In this document: one piece after another, positions 32,400 through 40,904 of the stretch | Numbering within the stretch: the first letter of the stretch is position 1 | Layout of the letters: every line of letters starts with the position of its first letter | Assembly: GCF_900116805.1 (NCBI RefSeq) | Contig: NZ_FPBV01000024.1 | Span: 1-49,708, forward strand | Length of the DNA: 49,708 nucleotides | Reading direction: 5' to 3' | Source of the DNA: Paenalicyclobacillus macrosporangiidus | GTDB lineage: Bacteria; Bacillota; Bacilli; Alicyclobacillales; Alicyclobacillaceae | Program-made: the position numbers and the translations under genes | Notes under the pieces: generated by a model | The model's database searches: none | What the model saw: only the letters and a program-made list of their open reading frames with translations | Told to the model about the DNA's origin: nothing

Positions 32400-33200
32400 A
32401 TGACGGTCCGCACAGCATTGGTGACGAGCGGCGCAGGCGGGCTCGGTTTCGCCGTCGTGCGCGCGCTGTTGGAATCCGGCTGGGATGTGTGTTTCACGTA
32501 CCGGACGAGCCTGGCGCAGGCCGAACGTTTGGCCGGATTGGCCCGGGAACGGGGGCGGCGCGTGTGGTTTGCGCAGGCCGATCTGCTGGACCGGGCCCAG
32601 GTGTCGGACGTTGTCGCGAGGTTCCTCTCTGAGTGTTCCGCCATCGATGCGTTCGTGCACAACTTCGGGCCCTTCGTGTTCGAGCGCATCCCGCTGGCCG
32701 CGTACACTGACGAGATGTGGACGCGGATGATGGACGGGAACCTGAACAATTTCTTCTGGATTTACCGGGCGCTGATCGGCGGGATGCGGGCGCGGGGATT
32801 TGGCCGCATCGTGACGGTCGGGTATGACGGGGCGGGGGAGGCGGCGGGCTGGCGCCACCGTTCGGCCTACGCGGCGGCCAAGTCCGCCCTCGCCAGCCTC
32901 ACGCGCACCATCGCGCGGGAGGAACGCGACTTCGGGATCACGGCGAACATGGTCTGCCCTGGGGACATCCGCGGGGAGAACAAAGAGCGCATGATCCGCG
33001 AGGTGCCGTCCGGTCCCCGCGGCGACCGGGCACCGGTCGGCGAAGACGTGGCGCGGTTGATTGCGTTCCTCTGCCACGAGGACAGCCAGCAGTTGAACGG
33101 GACCGTCACGCAGGTCACCGGCGGCCGCGACATCCGGGCCCGCGAAGAGGCGCCTGCGGGCGGATGGCGCGCGCCCGAGGGAGTATCCGGCGAGGGGTGA
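32400..33200 (+). CDS. SDR-family oxidoreductase lacking the catalytic serine
   Basis: The 266-aa protein has the short-chain dehydrogenase fold: cofactor motif TSGAGGLG (residues 9-16), a NAG-like VHNFGPF segment, GNLNNFFW with the structural Asn, and the YxxxK pair in SAYAAAKSAL. The position of the catalytic Ser (FabG Ser138) reads TVGY, so Ser is Tyr, with two extra residues before the catalytic Tyr. The substitution may mean altered chemistry or a non-enzymatic role. The C-terminus (VTQVTGGRDIRAREE) is normal plus an extension of about 20 aa. The ATG is 12 nt after AAGGGGGA. The next gene starts 4 nt after the stop, suggesting a joint role. Confidence 0.85.
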   Translation: MTVRTALVTSGAGGLGFAVVRALLESGWDVCFTYRTSLAQAERLAGLARERGRRVWFAQADLLDRAQVSDVVARFLSECSAIDAFVHNFGPFVFERIPLAAYTDEMWTRMMDGNLNNFFWIYRALIGGMRARGFGRIVTVGYDGAGEAAGWRHRSAYAAAKSALASLTRTIAREERDFGITANMVCPGDIRGENKERMIREVPSGPRGDRAPVGEDVARLIAFLCHEDSQQLNGTVTQVTGGRDIRAREEAPAGGWRAPEGVSGEG

Positions 33201-33204
33201 GAGG

Positions 33205-34365
33205 ATGGCGTACGCGGATCATCTGCGCCGGTATTTTCCGGCGGTGCGTGGAGTGACGTATCTGAACACGGCCTACGCGGGTGCGTTGCCGGAAGCGGCC
33301 GCCTCCGCCATGCAGACCGTGTATGCGCAGGCGTGCGCGGAAGGTCGGCTGGAACCGGTGCATGCGCAGCGGCTCGCGGCGGTCCGGCAGCAGGTGCGCG
33401 AGCAGTTGGCCCATCTGTTTCACACGGATGCGGAACGGATTGCGTTGACGACGGGGACGGCGCACGGCCTGGGGATGGTGCTGTGGGCGTTACCGCTGCG
33501 GGCGGGAGACGAGGTGGTGTACGCGGGCCTCGGAGACGCGGACGCAGTGCTCCCGCTGTACGCGTTCGCGCAGCGGCGGGGGGTGGTGACCCGGCGTCTC
33601 TCGGGCAGCTTGGACGCGGATGCGTTGGTGGCCCAGGCCGGGGCGAGCATCACCCCGCGGACCCGCGCAATGATCTGTGCGCACGTCGACCCCCAGAGCG
33701 GCCGGCGCCTGCCGGTGGAGGCGCTCGCCGAACTGTGCCGTGCGCGTGGCATCCTCCTCATCGTGGACGGTTCCTACGGCGCAGGGGCCGATCCCATCAC
33801 GCTGGAGGAGAGTGGCATCCCTGTATACGTGGTGGACGGACGGCGGTGGCTGTGCGGTCCGTTCGGGGTCGGGGCGGTCGTCGTCAGTCCCGACGTGTGG
33901 TCCATGCTGCAACCGGCGTGGACTGGCGAGCCGGCACTGGCCAGCCCGTCTGCCCTCGACGCGTGGGGATCCTTTCTCCTCGCGCCCGACGCGAGGCGGT
34001 TTGAACTGGCCTCGGGCGATTTGGCGCCATGGACCGGCTGGCTGGAGAGCCTGCGCTTTCTGCGCGGCCAGGCCGGGTGGGATTTGGTGTTCACCCGCGT
34101 CCGCGGGCTCTCCGGGCAGGCGATGGAGCGGCTGCTCGACCTTCCGCACGTCCGGGTCATGACGCCGCGGGACGCACGGGTGGGCATGCTCGCGTTGGAA
34201 GTCGCCGGGCGGGAAGCTGGGGCCTGCGCGGAGGACGCGCGGGCGCACGGGATCGAGGTGGGGATCAGCCCGGACGGGCGGTGGATCAGGATCTCCTTCG
34301 GGCTGTACAACCACGAGGACGATGTGGAACGGTTCGTGAAGTGGCTGGAACAGGTGAGGGCGTGA
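33205..34365 (+). CDS. Class-V aminotransferase-like protein lacking the PLP lysine
   Basis: The 386-aa protein has the class-V PLP fold: GVTYLNTAYAGALPEAA at the N-terminus, ALTTGTAHGLGMVLWAL for the phosphate loop, HVDPQSGRRLPVEAL (His160), and LIVDGSYGAGADP with Asp188 for the pyridine nitrogen. In relatives the Schiff-base lysine sits in (G/Q)KWLCGP; here residues 212-219 read GRRWLCGP, so Lys is Arg214 (codon 33844-33846, CGG). The rest of the pocket looks intact, so this is a true divergence or pseudoenzyme rather than decay. The gene follows the SDR gene by 4 nt, with GAGAGG upstream of ATG, so the two are probably one unit. Confidence 0.88.
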   Translation: MAYADHLRRYFPAVRGVTYLNTAYAGALPEAAASAMQTVYAQACAEGRLEPVHAQRLAAVRQQVREQLAHLFHTDAERIALTTGTAHGLGMVLWALPLRAGDEVVYAGLGDADAVLPLYAFAQRRGVVTRRLSGSLDADALVAQAGASITPRTRAMICAHVDPQSGRRLPVEALAELCRARGILLIVDGSYGAGADPITLEESGIPVYVVDGRRWLCGPFGVGAVVVSPDVWSMLQPAWTGEPALASPSALDAWGSFLLAPDARRFELASGDLAPWTGWLESLRFLRGQAGWDLVFTRVRGLSGQAMERLLDLPHVRVMTPRDARVGMLALEVAGREAGACAEDARAHGIEVGISPDGRWIRISFGLYNHEDDVERFVKWLEQVRA

Positions 34366-34384
34366 TCCCAGAGGAACACCGGCA

Positions 34385-34522
34385 TTAAGAAACCGGGTCC
34401 TCCGGGTCCGCGTCCGCGCGGGCCTTTTCCATCCCCCCGCGAAGCTTCCACAACAGCACCGCCTGGATGGCGGCGGCCGCCAGGATACAAACGACGGCGT
34501 ACAGCGGATGTGTCCGATCCAA
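34385..34522 (-). CDS. Small single-span membrane protein, 45 aa
   Basis: The short open frame reads a brief polar start, one hydrophobic helix (PLYAVVCILAAAAIQAVLLW) and a charged tail (KLRGG...ADADPEDPVS) rich in Asp. The TTG start has AAGGAG about 11 nt upstream. It lies on the same strand as the DUF4097 gene, 79 nt beyond it, and ends 20 bp from the convergent class-V gene. Function unknown; coding status rests on the helix and charge pattern. Confidence 0.5.
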   Translation of the reverse strand: MDRTHPLYAVVCILAAAAIQAVLLWKLRGGMEKARADADPEDPVS

Positions 34523-34601
34523 ATCTCGTCCCACTCCTTCCGGGACCGCCGGCTTGCCGCGTGCCGCCTGGGCGCGACACATCCGCTGTTCGCTCCGGCC
34601 G

Positions 34602-35606
34602 CTACCCGCGCACTTTGATGCCGCCGGTGCGGGCGGTCAGTTGGATGTGCAGCTCCGATTCTCCCGCGTCCGCCTGGCGGCGGAACCGGGCATGGTTGCG
34701 GCGCGAAGTCTCGCCGAATTCCACTTCAAAGCGCTCGGCGTCGATATCGACGGTCCCGATGCTGGTCTGCGCGGTTCCCGTGACGGTCACGCCGTCCGGA
34801 ACCCCGTCGATGTCAATCGTGCCATGTTTGGTCTGGGCGTATACGCTTCGCGTTTTGGCGTCCACGGCGTGCACGCTGATGGACCCGGACTCGCTGTCCA
34901 GATGGAGGCGGTCCACGGCGCAGCGGATGGCCAACACATTTCCGCGCGTCGTCTCCAGCCGCAGCTCTCCGGCATGGACGGAATCGGCCAACACCCGTCC
35001 GCTGCGGGTCCGTGCCGACACACGGCGGACGCCGCGGGGAAGAAACACGTCCACATCGGCCGACACCACCGTGGCACCGGAGTCGGCGTCCTTGAATCCG
35101 GGCAGAACCGTCAAGTCAAACCGATCGTCATTGTGGAGGGACTGCAGCGCCTGCTCCAGGGCTCGCTTGCCATCCGCCAGATTGTCGGTCCGCACGCGGG
35201 CGCGGACATGGATGGCGATGGCCGGACCGTCCCCTTCGGTGATCTGCACGCTGCCGTGGCCGGTCTCCACACACACGTCCGTGACGCCTTCCGGCAGCCG
35301 CAGGTCATGGGACACGGACACGACGGGCTGGTTCCATGACAGATGTTCCAATTGCTGTTCGACCACGCGCTTCTGCTGTTCGAGGGTGCGCTTCACTTCG
35401 CTGAGGGACTGGGTGACCGTGGAGGCAATCTGCGCACCCACCTGTTTCAGGTCCTGGAGGGGGATGCGGCGGCTCCATTCCTGCCACGGCTTCGCGCCTC
35501 CCGCGCGCCCGCTGTCGCCTCCCAGGGCCTGCAGGAGCATCTCTGCCTGTTCCGCCGTGATCTTGCCTTCCGCCAACAGGTCGAGAATTTTCCTCTGCTC
35601 GTTCAT
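34602..35606 (-). CDS. DUF4097-type beta-repeat protein with SHOCT-like N-terminus
   Basis: The 334-aa protein starts with a short helical motif (ILDLLAEGKITAEQAEMLLQAL, residues 7-28) like SHOCT/YvlB-N domains, then a linker with a coiled-coil-like QQKRVVEQQLEHL, then a repetitive beta region of G-x-V/I-x-I/V strands (SGRVLADSVHAGELRLETTRGNVLAIR, SGSISVHAV, HGTIDIDGV, IGTVDIDAE) typical of DUF4097. No signal peptide is visible. Relatives (YvlB, LiaG-like) are linked to envelope stress. It overlaps the DUF2089 gene by 4 nt, so the two are translated together. Confidence 0.85.
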   Translation of the reverse strand: MNEQRKILDLLAEGKITAEQAEMLLQALGGDSGRAGGAKPWQEWSRRIPLQDLKQVGAQIASTVTQSLSEVKRTLEQQKRVVEQQLEHLSWNQPVVSVSHDLRLPEGVTDVCVETGHGSVQITEGDGPAIAIHVRARVRTDNLADGKRALEQALQSLHNDDRFDLTVLPGFKDADSGATVVSADVDVFLPRGVRRVSARTRSGRVLADSVHAGELRLETTRGNVLAIRCAVDRLHLDSESGSISVHAVDAKTRSVYAQTKHGTIDIDGVPDGVTVTGTAQTSIGTVDIDAERFEVEFGETSRRNHARFRRQADAGESELHIQLTARTGGIKVRG

Positions 35607-35995
35607 CGCGACAACCGGTCCTCCTTTAACCTCTGCAGTGCTTCCTCAAACGTCAGTTCGCCGCTGCCGAGCGCGTCCAACACCTCGCCGGCTTCGGCCG
35701 GGATGTCGGCCGGTGCCGCCTCCGGCGCAGGCGTGTAACCGAGCGCCTGAATCACCTGATCCAGCCGGGCGCGCACGGTCGGATACGAGATTTTCAGCTC
35801 TCGTTCCACCTCTTTGAAGTTGCCGCGGCAGCGCAGGAACACTTCGACAAACTGCGCCTGCTCCGGGTTCAACTGGAACAGTGCAGGGGCGGTGAATGTC
35901 CCCTGGACCTTCGTGTCGCACTGCGGGCAGGCCAGCTCGGTCACCTGCATCGCCGTTTGGCACGCGGGGCAGCGTGTGGGCATCGGATAAGCCAC
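35603..35995 (-). CDS. DUF2089 zinc-ribbon/HTH regulator
   Basis: The 130-aa protein begins with a zinc ribbon (Cys9, Cys12, Cys24, Cys27: RCPACQTAM...LACPQCDT), followed by FQLNPEQAQFVEVFLRCRGNFKEVERELKISYPTVRARLDQVIQALGY, a helix-turn-helix of the DUF2089 type, and a C-terminal short SHOCT-like element (EVLDALGSGELTFEEALQRLKE) that mirrors the start of the downstream DUF4097 protein. The GTG at 35995 has AGGAGGT 7 nt upstream. It probably regulates its own operon; the shared SHOCT-like element suggests physical contact with the downstream product. Confidence 0.85.
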   Translation of the reverse strand: MAYPMPTRCPACQTAMQVTELACPQCDTKVQGTFTAPALFQLNPEQAQFVEVFLRCRGNFKEVERELKISYPTVRARLDQVIQALGYTPAPEAAPADIPAEAGEVLDALGSGELTFEEALQRLKEDRLSR

Positions 35996-36080
35996 AGGGT
36001 AAACCTCCTCTCGGATTCCCGGCGGACACCGGGCTGACCGCCCTGAGGCGGGATCCGGCTGGTCCGGTGGGGTTGTTTTG

Positions 36081-36109
36081 ATTATGAACTCGAAAATGAA
36101 CATTGTCAA
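36081..36109 (-). promoter_or_regulatory. Strong sigma-A promoter of the DUF2089-DUF4097 operon
   Basis: On the minus strand consensus TTGACA, exactly 17 bp, CATAAT, in an AT-rich stretch, about 85 bp upstream of the GTG start. The spacer and flank contain the imperfect repeat GTTCAT...GTTCAT, a possible binding site. Confidence 0.85.
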
Positions 36110-36247
36110 ACAGGATCATTAAAATTAGGCACATTTCAATTCAAAATATCAAACCCCTCGGACGAACAGGTGGGGGCGGGCGAACAGGCGGCTGGCCCCT
36201 ATCCACGCGGCCGGGCCCATGCGATAATGGGGGCGGGAGGGGATAAA

Positions 36248-37438
36248 ATGGATCGGAAGTCTGTGTACGTGGTGGACGGGGCGCGCACACCGTTCGGATC
36301 GTTCGGCGGCAGCCTGAAGGATGTCACCGCGACCCGACTCGGCGCCATCGCGGGGGCGGAAGCGCTGCGCCGCGCGGGCGTCGAACCGGAAGCCGTCGAC
36401 AACGTGGTCTTCGGGAACGTGATCCAGTCGCACAACGGGGCGCCGTATCTCGCCCGCCACATCGCACTCGACGTGGGCGTGACGGTGGAGACGCCGGCGC
36501 TGACCGTCAACCGGCTGTGCGGGTCCGGGTTGCAGGCGGTGGTGACGGCGGCCAAGGACATCCTGCTGGGGGAAAGCCAGATTGCCTTGGCCGGCGGGGC
36601 GGAGTCGATGAGCCAGGCGCCTTACGTGTTGCGCGGGGCGAGGTTCGGACACCGCATGGGCGATGCCGTTGCAGTGGACGTGTTGACGGAGGCGCTGACC
36701 GATTGCCGCGGGAACCTGCCGATGGGCATCACGGCGGAAAATTTGGCGGAACGTTTCGGCATCACCCGGGAGGCGCAGGACGAGTTCGCGTGTTTGAGCC
36801 AGGCACGCGCCGCGGCCGCGCGGGCGTCGGGGCGGCTGGCGGAAGAAATCGTCCCGGTGCCGGTGCCGGGCCGAAAAGGCGACACCCTCGTGGAACAGGA
36901 TGAGCACATCCGCCCCGGCACGACCCTCGAGGCGCTGGCAAGACTCAAACCTGCGTTCAAGGCGGGCGGTACCGTGACGGCGGGCAACGCCAGCGGGATC
37001 AACGACGGGGCGGCCGCGGTGGTGGTGGCGTCCGAACAGGCGGTGGCCGAGCGGGGGCTCAAACCCGTGGCGCGCATCCTCGGCTGGGGTGTGGCCGGCG
37101 TGGACCCGGCGTACATGGGCATCGGCCCCGTGCCAGCCGTGCGCAAGGCCCTGGCGGCGGCCGGGGTGTCATTCGAGGACGTGGCGTTGTGGGAGGTCAA
37201 CGAGGCGTTCGCGGCCCAATACCTGAGCGTCGAACGGGAACTCGGCCTGCCCCGCGACCGCACCAATGTCAACGGTGGCGCCATCGCGCTGGGTCATCCC
37301 ATCGGTGCGAGCGGGGCGCGCGTGTTGCTCACGCTGGCGTACGAACTGCGCCGGCGCGGCGAACGCATCGGCGTGGCCTCCCTGTGCATCGGCGGCGGGC
37401 AGGGCATCGCAATGGTGATAGAATCCACCGCGGATTGA
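36248..37438 (+). CDS. Thiolase (acetyl-CoA C-acetyltransferase family)
   Basis: The 396-aa enzyme carries the active-site Cys91 (NRLCGSGLQA), the His of GHPIGASGAR and the second Cys of SLCIGGGQGIA, in the order expected. VDGARTPFGSFGGSLKD at the start and VNEAFAAQ are also canonical. It condenses two acetyl-CoA, or cleaves 3-ketoacyl-CoA; the direction cannot be told. The ATG at 36248 follows GGGAGGGG by 5 nt. It is monocistronic and convergent with rsmF. No hydroxyacyl-CoA dehydrogenase or transferase is adjacent. Confidence 0.95.
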   Translation: MDRKSVYVVDGARTPFGSFGGSLKDVTATRLGAIAGAEALRRAGVEPEAVDNVVFGNVIQSHNGAPYLARHIALDVGVTVETPALTVNRLCGSGLQAVVTAAKDILLGESQIALAGGAESMSQAPYVLRGARFGHRMGDAVAVDVLTEALTDCRGNLPMGITAENLAERFGITREAQDEFACLSQARAAAARASGRLAEEIVPVPVPGRKGDTLVEQDEHIRPGTTLEALARLKPAFKAGGTVTAGNASGINDGAAAVVVASEQAVAERGLKPVARILGWGVAGVDPAYMGIGPVPAVRKALAAAGVSFEDVALWEVNEAFAAQYLSVERELGLPRDRTNVNGGAIALGHPIGASGARVLLTLAYELRRRGERIGVASLCIGGGQGIAMVIESTAD

Positions 37439-37447
37439 CGCAGCGCC

Positions 37448-37500
37448 TCATCGGATGTCGGCGGACCCGCGGCGGGCCCGTGTGGCACCCTATCCGATGA
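37448..37500. terminator. Inverted repeat between convergent thiolase and rsmF genes
   Basis: TCATCGGAT (37448-37456) pairs with ATCCGATGA (37492-37500), enclosing GC-rich sequence that can fold further (GGACCCGC/GCGGGCCC). The right arm covers the rsmF stop codon. It probably serves as a bidirectional terminator; there is no T-run. Confidence 0.5.
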
Positions 37501-38920
37501 CCCCCGGCCGGCGCAGGCCCTTCGGATAGAGGTTGTTCACGCGGCCCGCCGCGCGTTTTCCCCAGCCGAGGGGCAGGCCGTCGACATGAAGCCATACCCA
37601 CCCTTTCTCTCCGCTGTCCGCCAACGCCTCTCCCGCGAGGTAGCGGGCCGCCTCGGCTTCGTCCAGGGCCAGGGACCGCCGGGCCGCCCCAGGCGCGAGC
37701 GCCATCGCCAAGGCGTGCAGCGGTTCCATGCGATCCCGCAGCCGCCTGGTAATCGGCACACCCGGCCGCAGAACCCGCAGTCCGTCGGGCAGCGGGCGGG
37801 GCGGTCGGGTGTACGCGAAGTCCCCGCGCCACAAGGGACGTCGCCAGGACTCGGGGACGGGGACACTGAGCAGATCGTCCCACCAACTCTCCAGCCGAAC
37901 CGGGTTCTGTGGTCGGCCGCGGCCGCGCACGGCCCGGGCGTTCCTGTCCCGCGGGGTATCGAGCACCTGCAGGGCGGCGACGAAGTGCCCCTCGCCCAGG
38001 CCGCGGTGCGGCCACAGGCGGCGGGTGTGCAGCAGGCGCGGATCGCCATCCGCCCAATCGGGCTGCCCGGTCGTCCACCCGGGCCACTCGGGCAGCGGCA
38101 TGACCTCCACGGGGTGGTGGCGAAGCGCCCACGCGACCACCTGTTCGTTCTCCACGGGATTGAAGGTGCAGGTGGAGTACACCAATCGCCCCCCTGGGCG
38201 AACCAGGCGCAGGGCGTGCCCGAGGATCTCGCGTTGGCGATCCGCGCAGCGCGCCGGTGCGTCCGGCGACCACTCCGCAACGGCCGCCGGGTCCTTGCGG
38301 AACATCCCCTCCCCGGAGCAGGGTGCGTCCACCAGGACCGCGTCGAAACACGGGCCGAGAGCGTCCGCCAAACGTTCGGGTGTCTCTTGGAAGATGGTGG
38401 CTTCCAGACCGGTTCGCTCCAGGTTTTGCGCCAGGATCTCGACGCGCCCGGGATGGATCTCGTTGGCGGCCAGCCACCCGCTGCCCGCCAGCGCGCGGCC
38501 GATGGCGGTGGTCTTGCCGCCGGGGGCGGCGCACAGATCGAGCACCCACTCGCCCGGCTGCGGGGCGAGGGCAGCGACGACGGCCATGGCGGATGGCTCC
38601 TGCAGGTAATACAGGCCCATGTCGTGGTAGATCAGGCGGCCGAGCGGGCTGTCGGGCGCGATATAATAACCGCCGTCGGCCCACGGCACCGGATCGCCCA
38701 GTTCGCGGCGTACCGCTTCGGGCACGGGCAACGTCACGGCGGCAGCGAGCGGGCTGTCGCCGTCAGCGGCCGCGGGATCGCCATGCCGGGCCGGCTGCAC
38801 GCTCACGCGGTGGAGCCGGACGGCGCGAAGCGGCGGTTGTTCCAGCGCCGACGCGAACTCGTCCCATTCCGAGCCGAGCCATCGGAGCATCCAATCGGAA
38901 AATGCGCGGGGTGCCTTCAC
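37490..38920 (-). CDS. rsmF: RsmF/NOL1-NOP2-Sun family RNA (cytosine-C5) methyltransferase
   Basis: The 476-aa SAM-dependent enzyme methylates cytosine in rRNA. The N-terminal domain includes YYLQEPSAMAVVAAL, then the SAM loop LDLCAAPGGKTTAIG, motif IV VDAPCSGEGMFRKDP and motif VI YSTCTFNPVENEQVV, giving both cysteines of the catalytic pair. A PUA-like C-terminal domain (LADSGEKGWVWLHVDGLPLGWGKRAAGRVNNLYPKGLR) is typical of RsmF/YebU-type and B. subtilis-like homologues. The GTG at 38920 has AAGGAGG upstream; that site sits in an inverted repeat that could hide it. Confidence 0.93.
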   Translation of the reverse strand: MKAPRAFSDWMLRWLGSEWDEFASALEQPPLRAVRLHRVSVQPARHGDPAAADGDSPLAAAVTLPVPEAVRRELGDPVPWADGGYYIAPDSPLGRLIYHDMGLYYLQEPSAMAVVAALAPQPGEWVLDLCAAPGGKTTAIGRALAGSGWLAANEIHPGRVEILAQNLERTGLEATIFQETPERLADALGPCFDAVLVDAPCSGEGMFRKDPAAVAEWSPDAPARCADRQREILGHALRLVRPGGRLVYSTCTFNPVENEQVVAWALRHHPVEVMPLPEWPGWTTGQPDWADGDPRLLHTRRLWPHRGLGEGHFVAALQVLDTPRDRNARAVRGRGRPQNPVRLESWWDDLLSVPVPESWRRPLWRGDFAYTRPPRPLPDGLRVLRPGVPITRRLRDRMEPLHALAMALAPGAARRSLALDEAEAARYLAGEALADSGEKGWVWLHVDGLPLGWGKRAAGRVNNLYPKGLRRPGVIG

Positions 38921-38931
38921 GCAGTGTCCCT

Positions 38932-38963
38932 CCTTGCGGATGTATGACCAGAATACCGCAAGG
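38932..38963 (-). promoter_or_regulatory. Hairpin overlapping the rsmF ribosome binding site
   Basis: CCTTGCGG and CCGCAAGG (8 bp, perfect) enclose 16 nt. On the minus-strand transcript the 3' arm CCGCAAGG runs straight into AGG, so the stem captures part of the AAGGAGG Shine-Dalgarno sequence of rsmF. Possible translational control. Confidence 0.45.
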
Positions 38964-39052
38964 GGCGGACGGGATCGAAACCGATACCGCGCAGCGGCGC
39001 GGCTGTCCATGTTCCCTATGTCGGTTGGGTTGCAAAATGTTCTCAATCGTGT

Positions 39053-40206
39053 TTGAACAACCTTGACGATTGGAGAAACAGGTACAAGCCATTGGCGAAC
39101 GCAAGGATGCTCGATGCTGTGAGAGAACGCATGCAAGCCATCATCCGGCGACAATCGAATGACATACGGCCATCGAAGTCAAAATGGCTTTCCCATGCAT
39201 GGAGCACAGCCACAGCCGCACTGGCCGCGGTTGCAATCCTGGTTGTTGGCCTGACCGTTGCGACTCATACGACCGGACTGCCTGTTGTAGCAGAGAAAGA
39301 CTCCAACGCGGCGACCTGTCTCCCGTTCACGCCTCCCACCGGACTGTCGGAAGCGTTTGTGACCACTTCGCCCGATGGGCAGCTGAAGCTTTTCGGGTAC
39401 GTTTCCGGGTTGCCTAAAGTCTATGCCCAGGAGCTCTATGTCGTCGCAGATGCCGACGGGAAATCACCTCAGGTACTCTACCACGTCCACGACGATAATG
39501 GAATCAACCGTGACCAGATTTTTTTGGTTCACGGCGGGATCATCCGACTATTTGGCGATGGTGCAGAACGTGGCGATAGCCCCTGAATTCGGCGGAGGAA
39601 AGCTGATCCTGGAACAATTTGATCACCATGGTCAAGGGCAATGGAACACACGGCACCTCCAGGAGGACAAGATCATCCCTGGAGGCATCTCGTACAAGCT
39701 GGATGACCAACACCTTCTGTTGCGCAGCTCTGCCGTGGGATTTGAGACTCCGGTGATGTACACCTTCACGTCCCAGGGCGTCCATCCATCCTCTGTCTCG
39801 CAGGAGTTTCCCACGGCAGGAGAGGTACCGAACAGTGTGACGAGGACGTTGCAAGTGATCGGCACAACAAAGGGAGGCGCGACGGACTTCCATATCACTG
39901 GTGACCTTTCCCCGCTGCACATGCGTGTTGGCCAACATCTGGTGATTGGTCGTTTACGACTCAGGGCCAAAGCTTCCGTTGGCATTTCTCCTGTACAGCG
40001 ACCACGGTGATCCCGGTCCCGGCCCGGACGCTGTGGCGCAGTGCGAGCCGTCGCCGTACACGAACGCGATCGTTTACACGATGGTGAATCCCGCGGATCA
40101 CGGGTTTCTGTTGGTCGTTCCGCAAATCGTGCTCGGCATGAATGTGGGGAATGAGACGGAGTTGAACAAAAACATGATCAAAATACCGGTTGTGGTGCAG
40201 CAGTAG
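39053..40206 (+). pseudogene. Anti-sigma-like membrane protein gene broken by two frameshifts
   Basis: Three consecutive frames appear to form one protein of about 380 residues. Frame one (39053 to about 39525) reads a soluble N-terminus (YKPLANARMLDAVRERMQAI), a membrane helix (ALAAVAILVVGLTVA) and the start of an extracytoplasmic domain. Frame two continues from about 39526 to about 39946 (QNVAIAPEFGGGKLILEQF onward). Frame three finishes 39946-40206 (GPKLPLAFLLYSDH to IPVVVQQ). Each step is +1; the first is at a run of seven T (39519-39525). The first frame starts with TTG and no ribosome site, so the 5' end may also be missing. The membrane-anchored layout resembles anti-sigma or lipoprotein-like sensors; family not recognised. 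The stretch is AT-richer than its surroundings. Confidence 0.65.
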
Positions 40207-40268
40207 AATGGCGACCAGGGGGTGCAGCAAACGCAAATGACGTAAGTCGACAGATGTCGTGAACAAGG

Positions 40269-40904
40269 TCAACCCCACTGTGAGCGGTCAAAGAACATGT
40301 ACAGCGTTCTGGTCTCTGTGTCCAAGAAATAGGCTTCCCGTGTCGTGGACGAAGCCGGATATCGGCCGCTGGTCGTGACGAGCGAATCATAATATCCATC
40401 CCGTTTCACTTGAGGTAATGGATTACGTTTACCAGACATTGAATCTTCCTTCCCGGGCGAGGGATGTGTCAAGGAGTACGGCACAACGGTTCCATATTTC
40501 CATCCTTTTTCCTGAGCGGCTTGGATGAATGTATCCATTTGAGTTTGATTGAACCGCACGACGACGTAGTCCTGTTCTTGATCGAACGCAACCAAATGGT
40601 CGTTTTCCAGTACGTCCACTGATCTTGGAACATAAATGTTCGTCCGAGATGCGATGGTATACGCAGCATCATCAAATATCTTGGCAACGGCCAGGATGAC
40701 TAACCCGAAGACAGAAAGAACGCCAACGGTAATCGCCCACCATTTGAGGAGTGCTCTTTTTCCTGATGTCCTCCACCGAATGAGTGAGACAACAAGCCAA
40801 ACCAGCATCGGTATACAGATCACGATAAGAAAAATCCCATAACCAAATGCGAGCAGATTCCCGAACCTGCCCAGAAACAATTGAGTTTGCAGATTCATTG
40901 GCAT
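40269..40904 (-). CDS. Hypothetical membrane protein, 211 aa
   Basis: The protein has two membrane helices (NLLAFGYGIFLIVICIPMLVWLVVSLI and WWAITVGVLSVFGLVILAVAKIF) and a C-terminal soluble domain of about 135 residues with mixed alpha/beta character (DYVVVRFNQTQMDTFIQAAQEKGWKYGTVV, ending TRTLYMFFDRSQWG). Family not recognised. Codon choice and base composition are clearly more AT-rich than in flanking genes, suggesting transfer. Two starts are possible, ATG 40904 or ATG 40898, with GCGAGG upstream of the latter. It converges on the pseudogene at 39053-40206. Confidence 0.75.
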   Translation of the reverse strand: MPMNLQTQLFLGRFGNLLAFGYGIFLIVICIPMLVWLVVSLIRWRTSGKRALLKWWAITVGVLSVFGLVILAVAKIFDDAAYTIASRTNIYVPRSVDVLENDHLVAFDQEQDYVVVRFNQTQMDTFIQAAQEKGWKYGTVVPYSLTHPSPGKEDSMSGKRNPLPQVKRDGYYDSLVTTSGRYPASSTTREAYFLDTETRTLYMFFDRSQWG

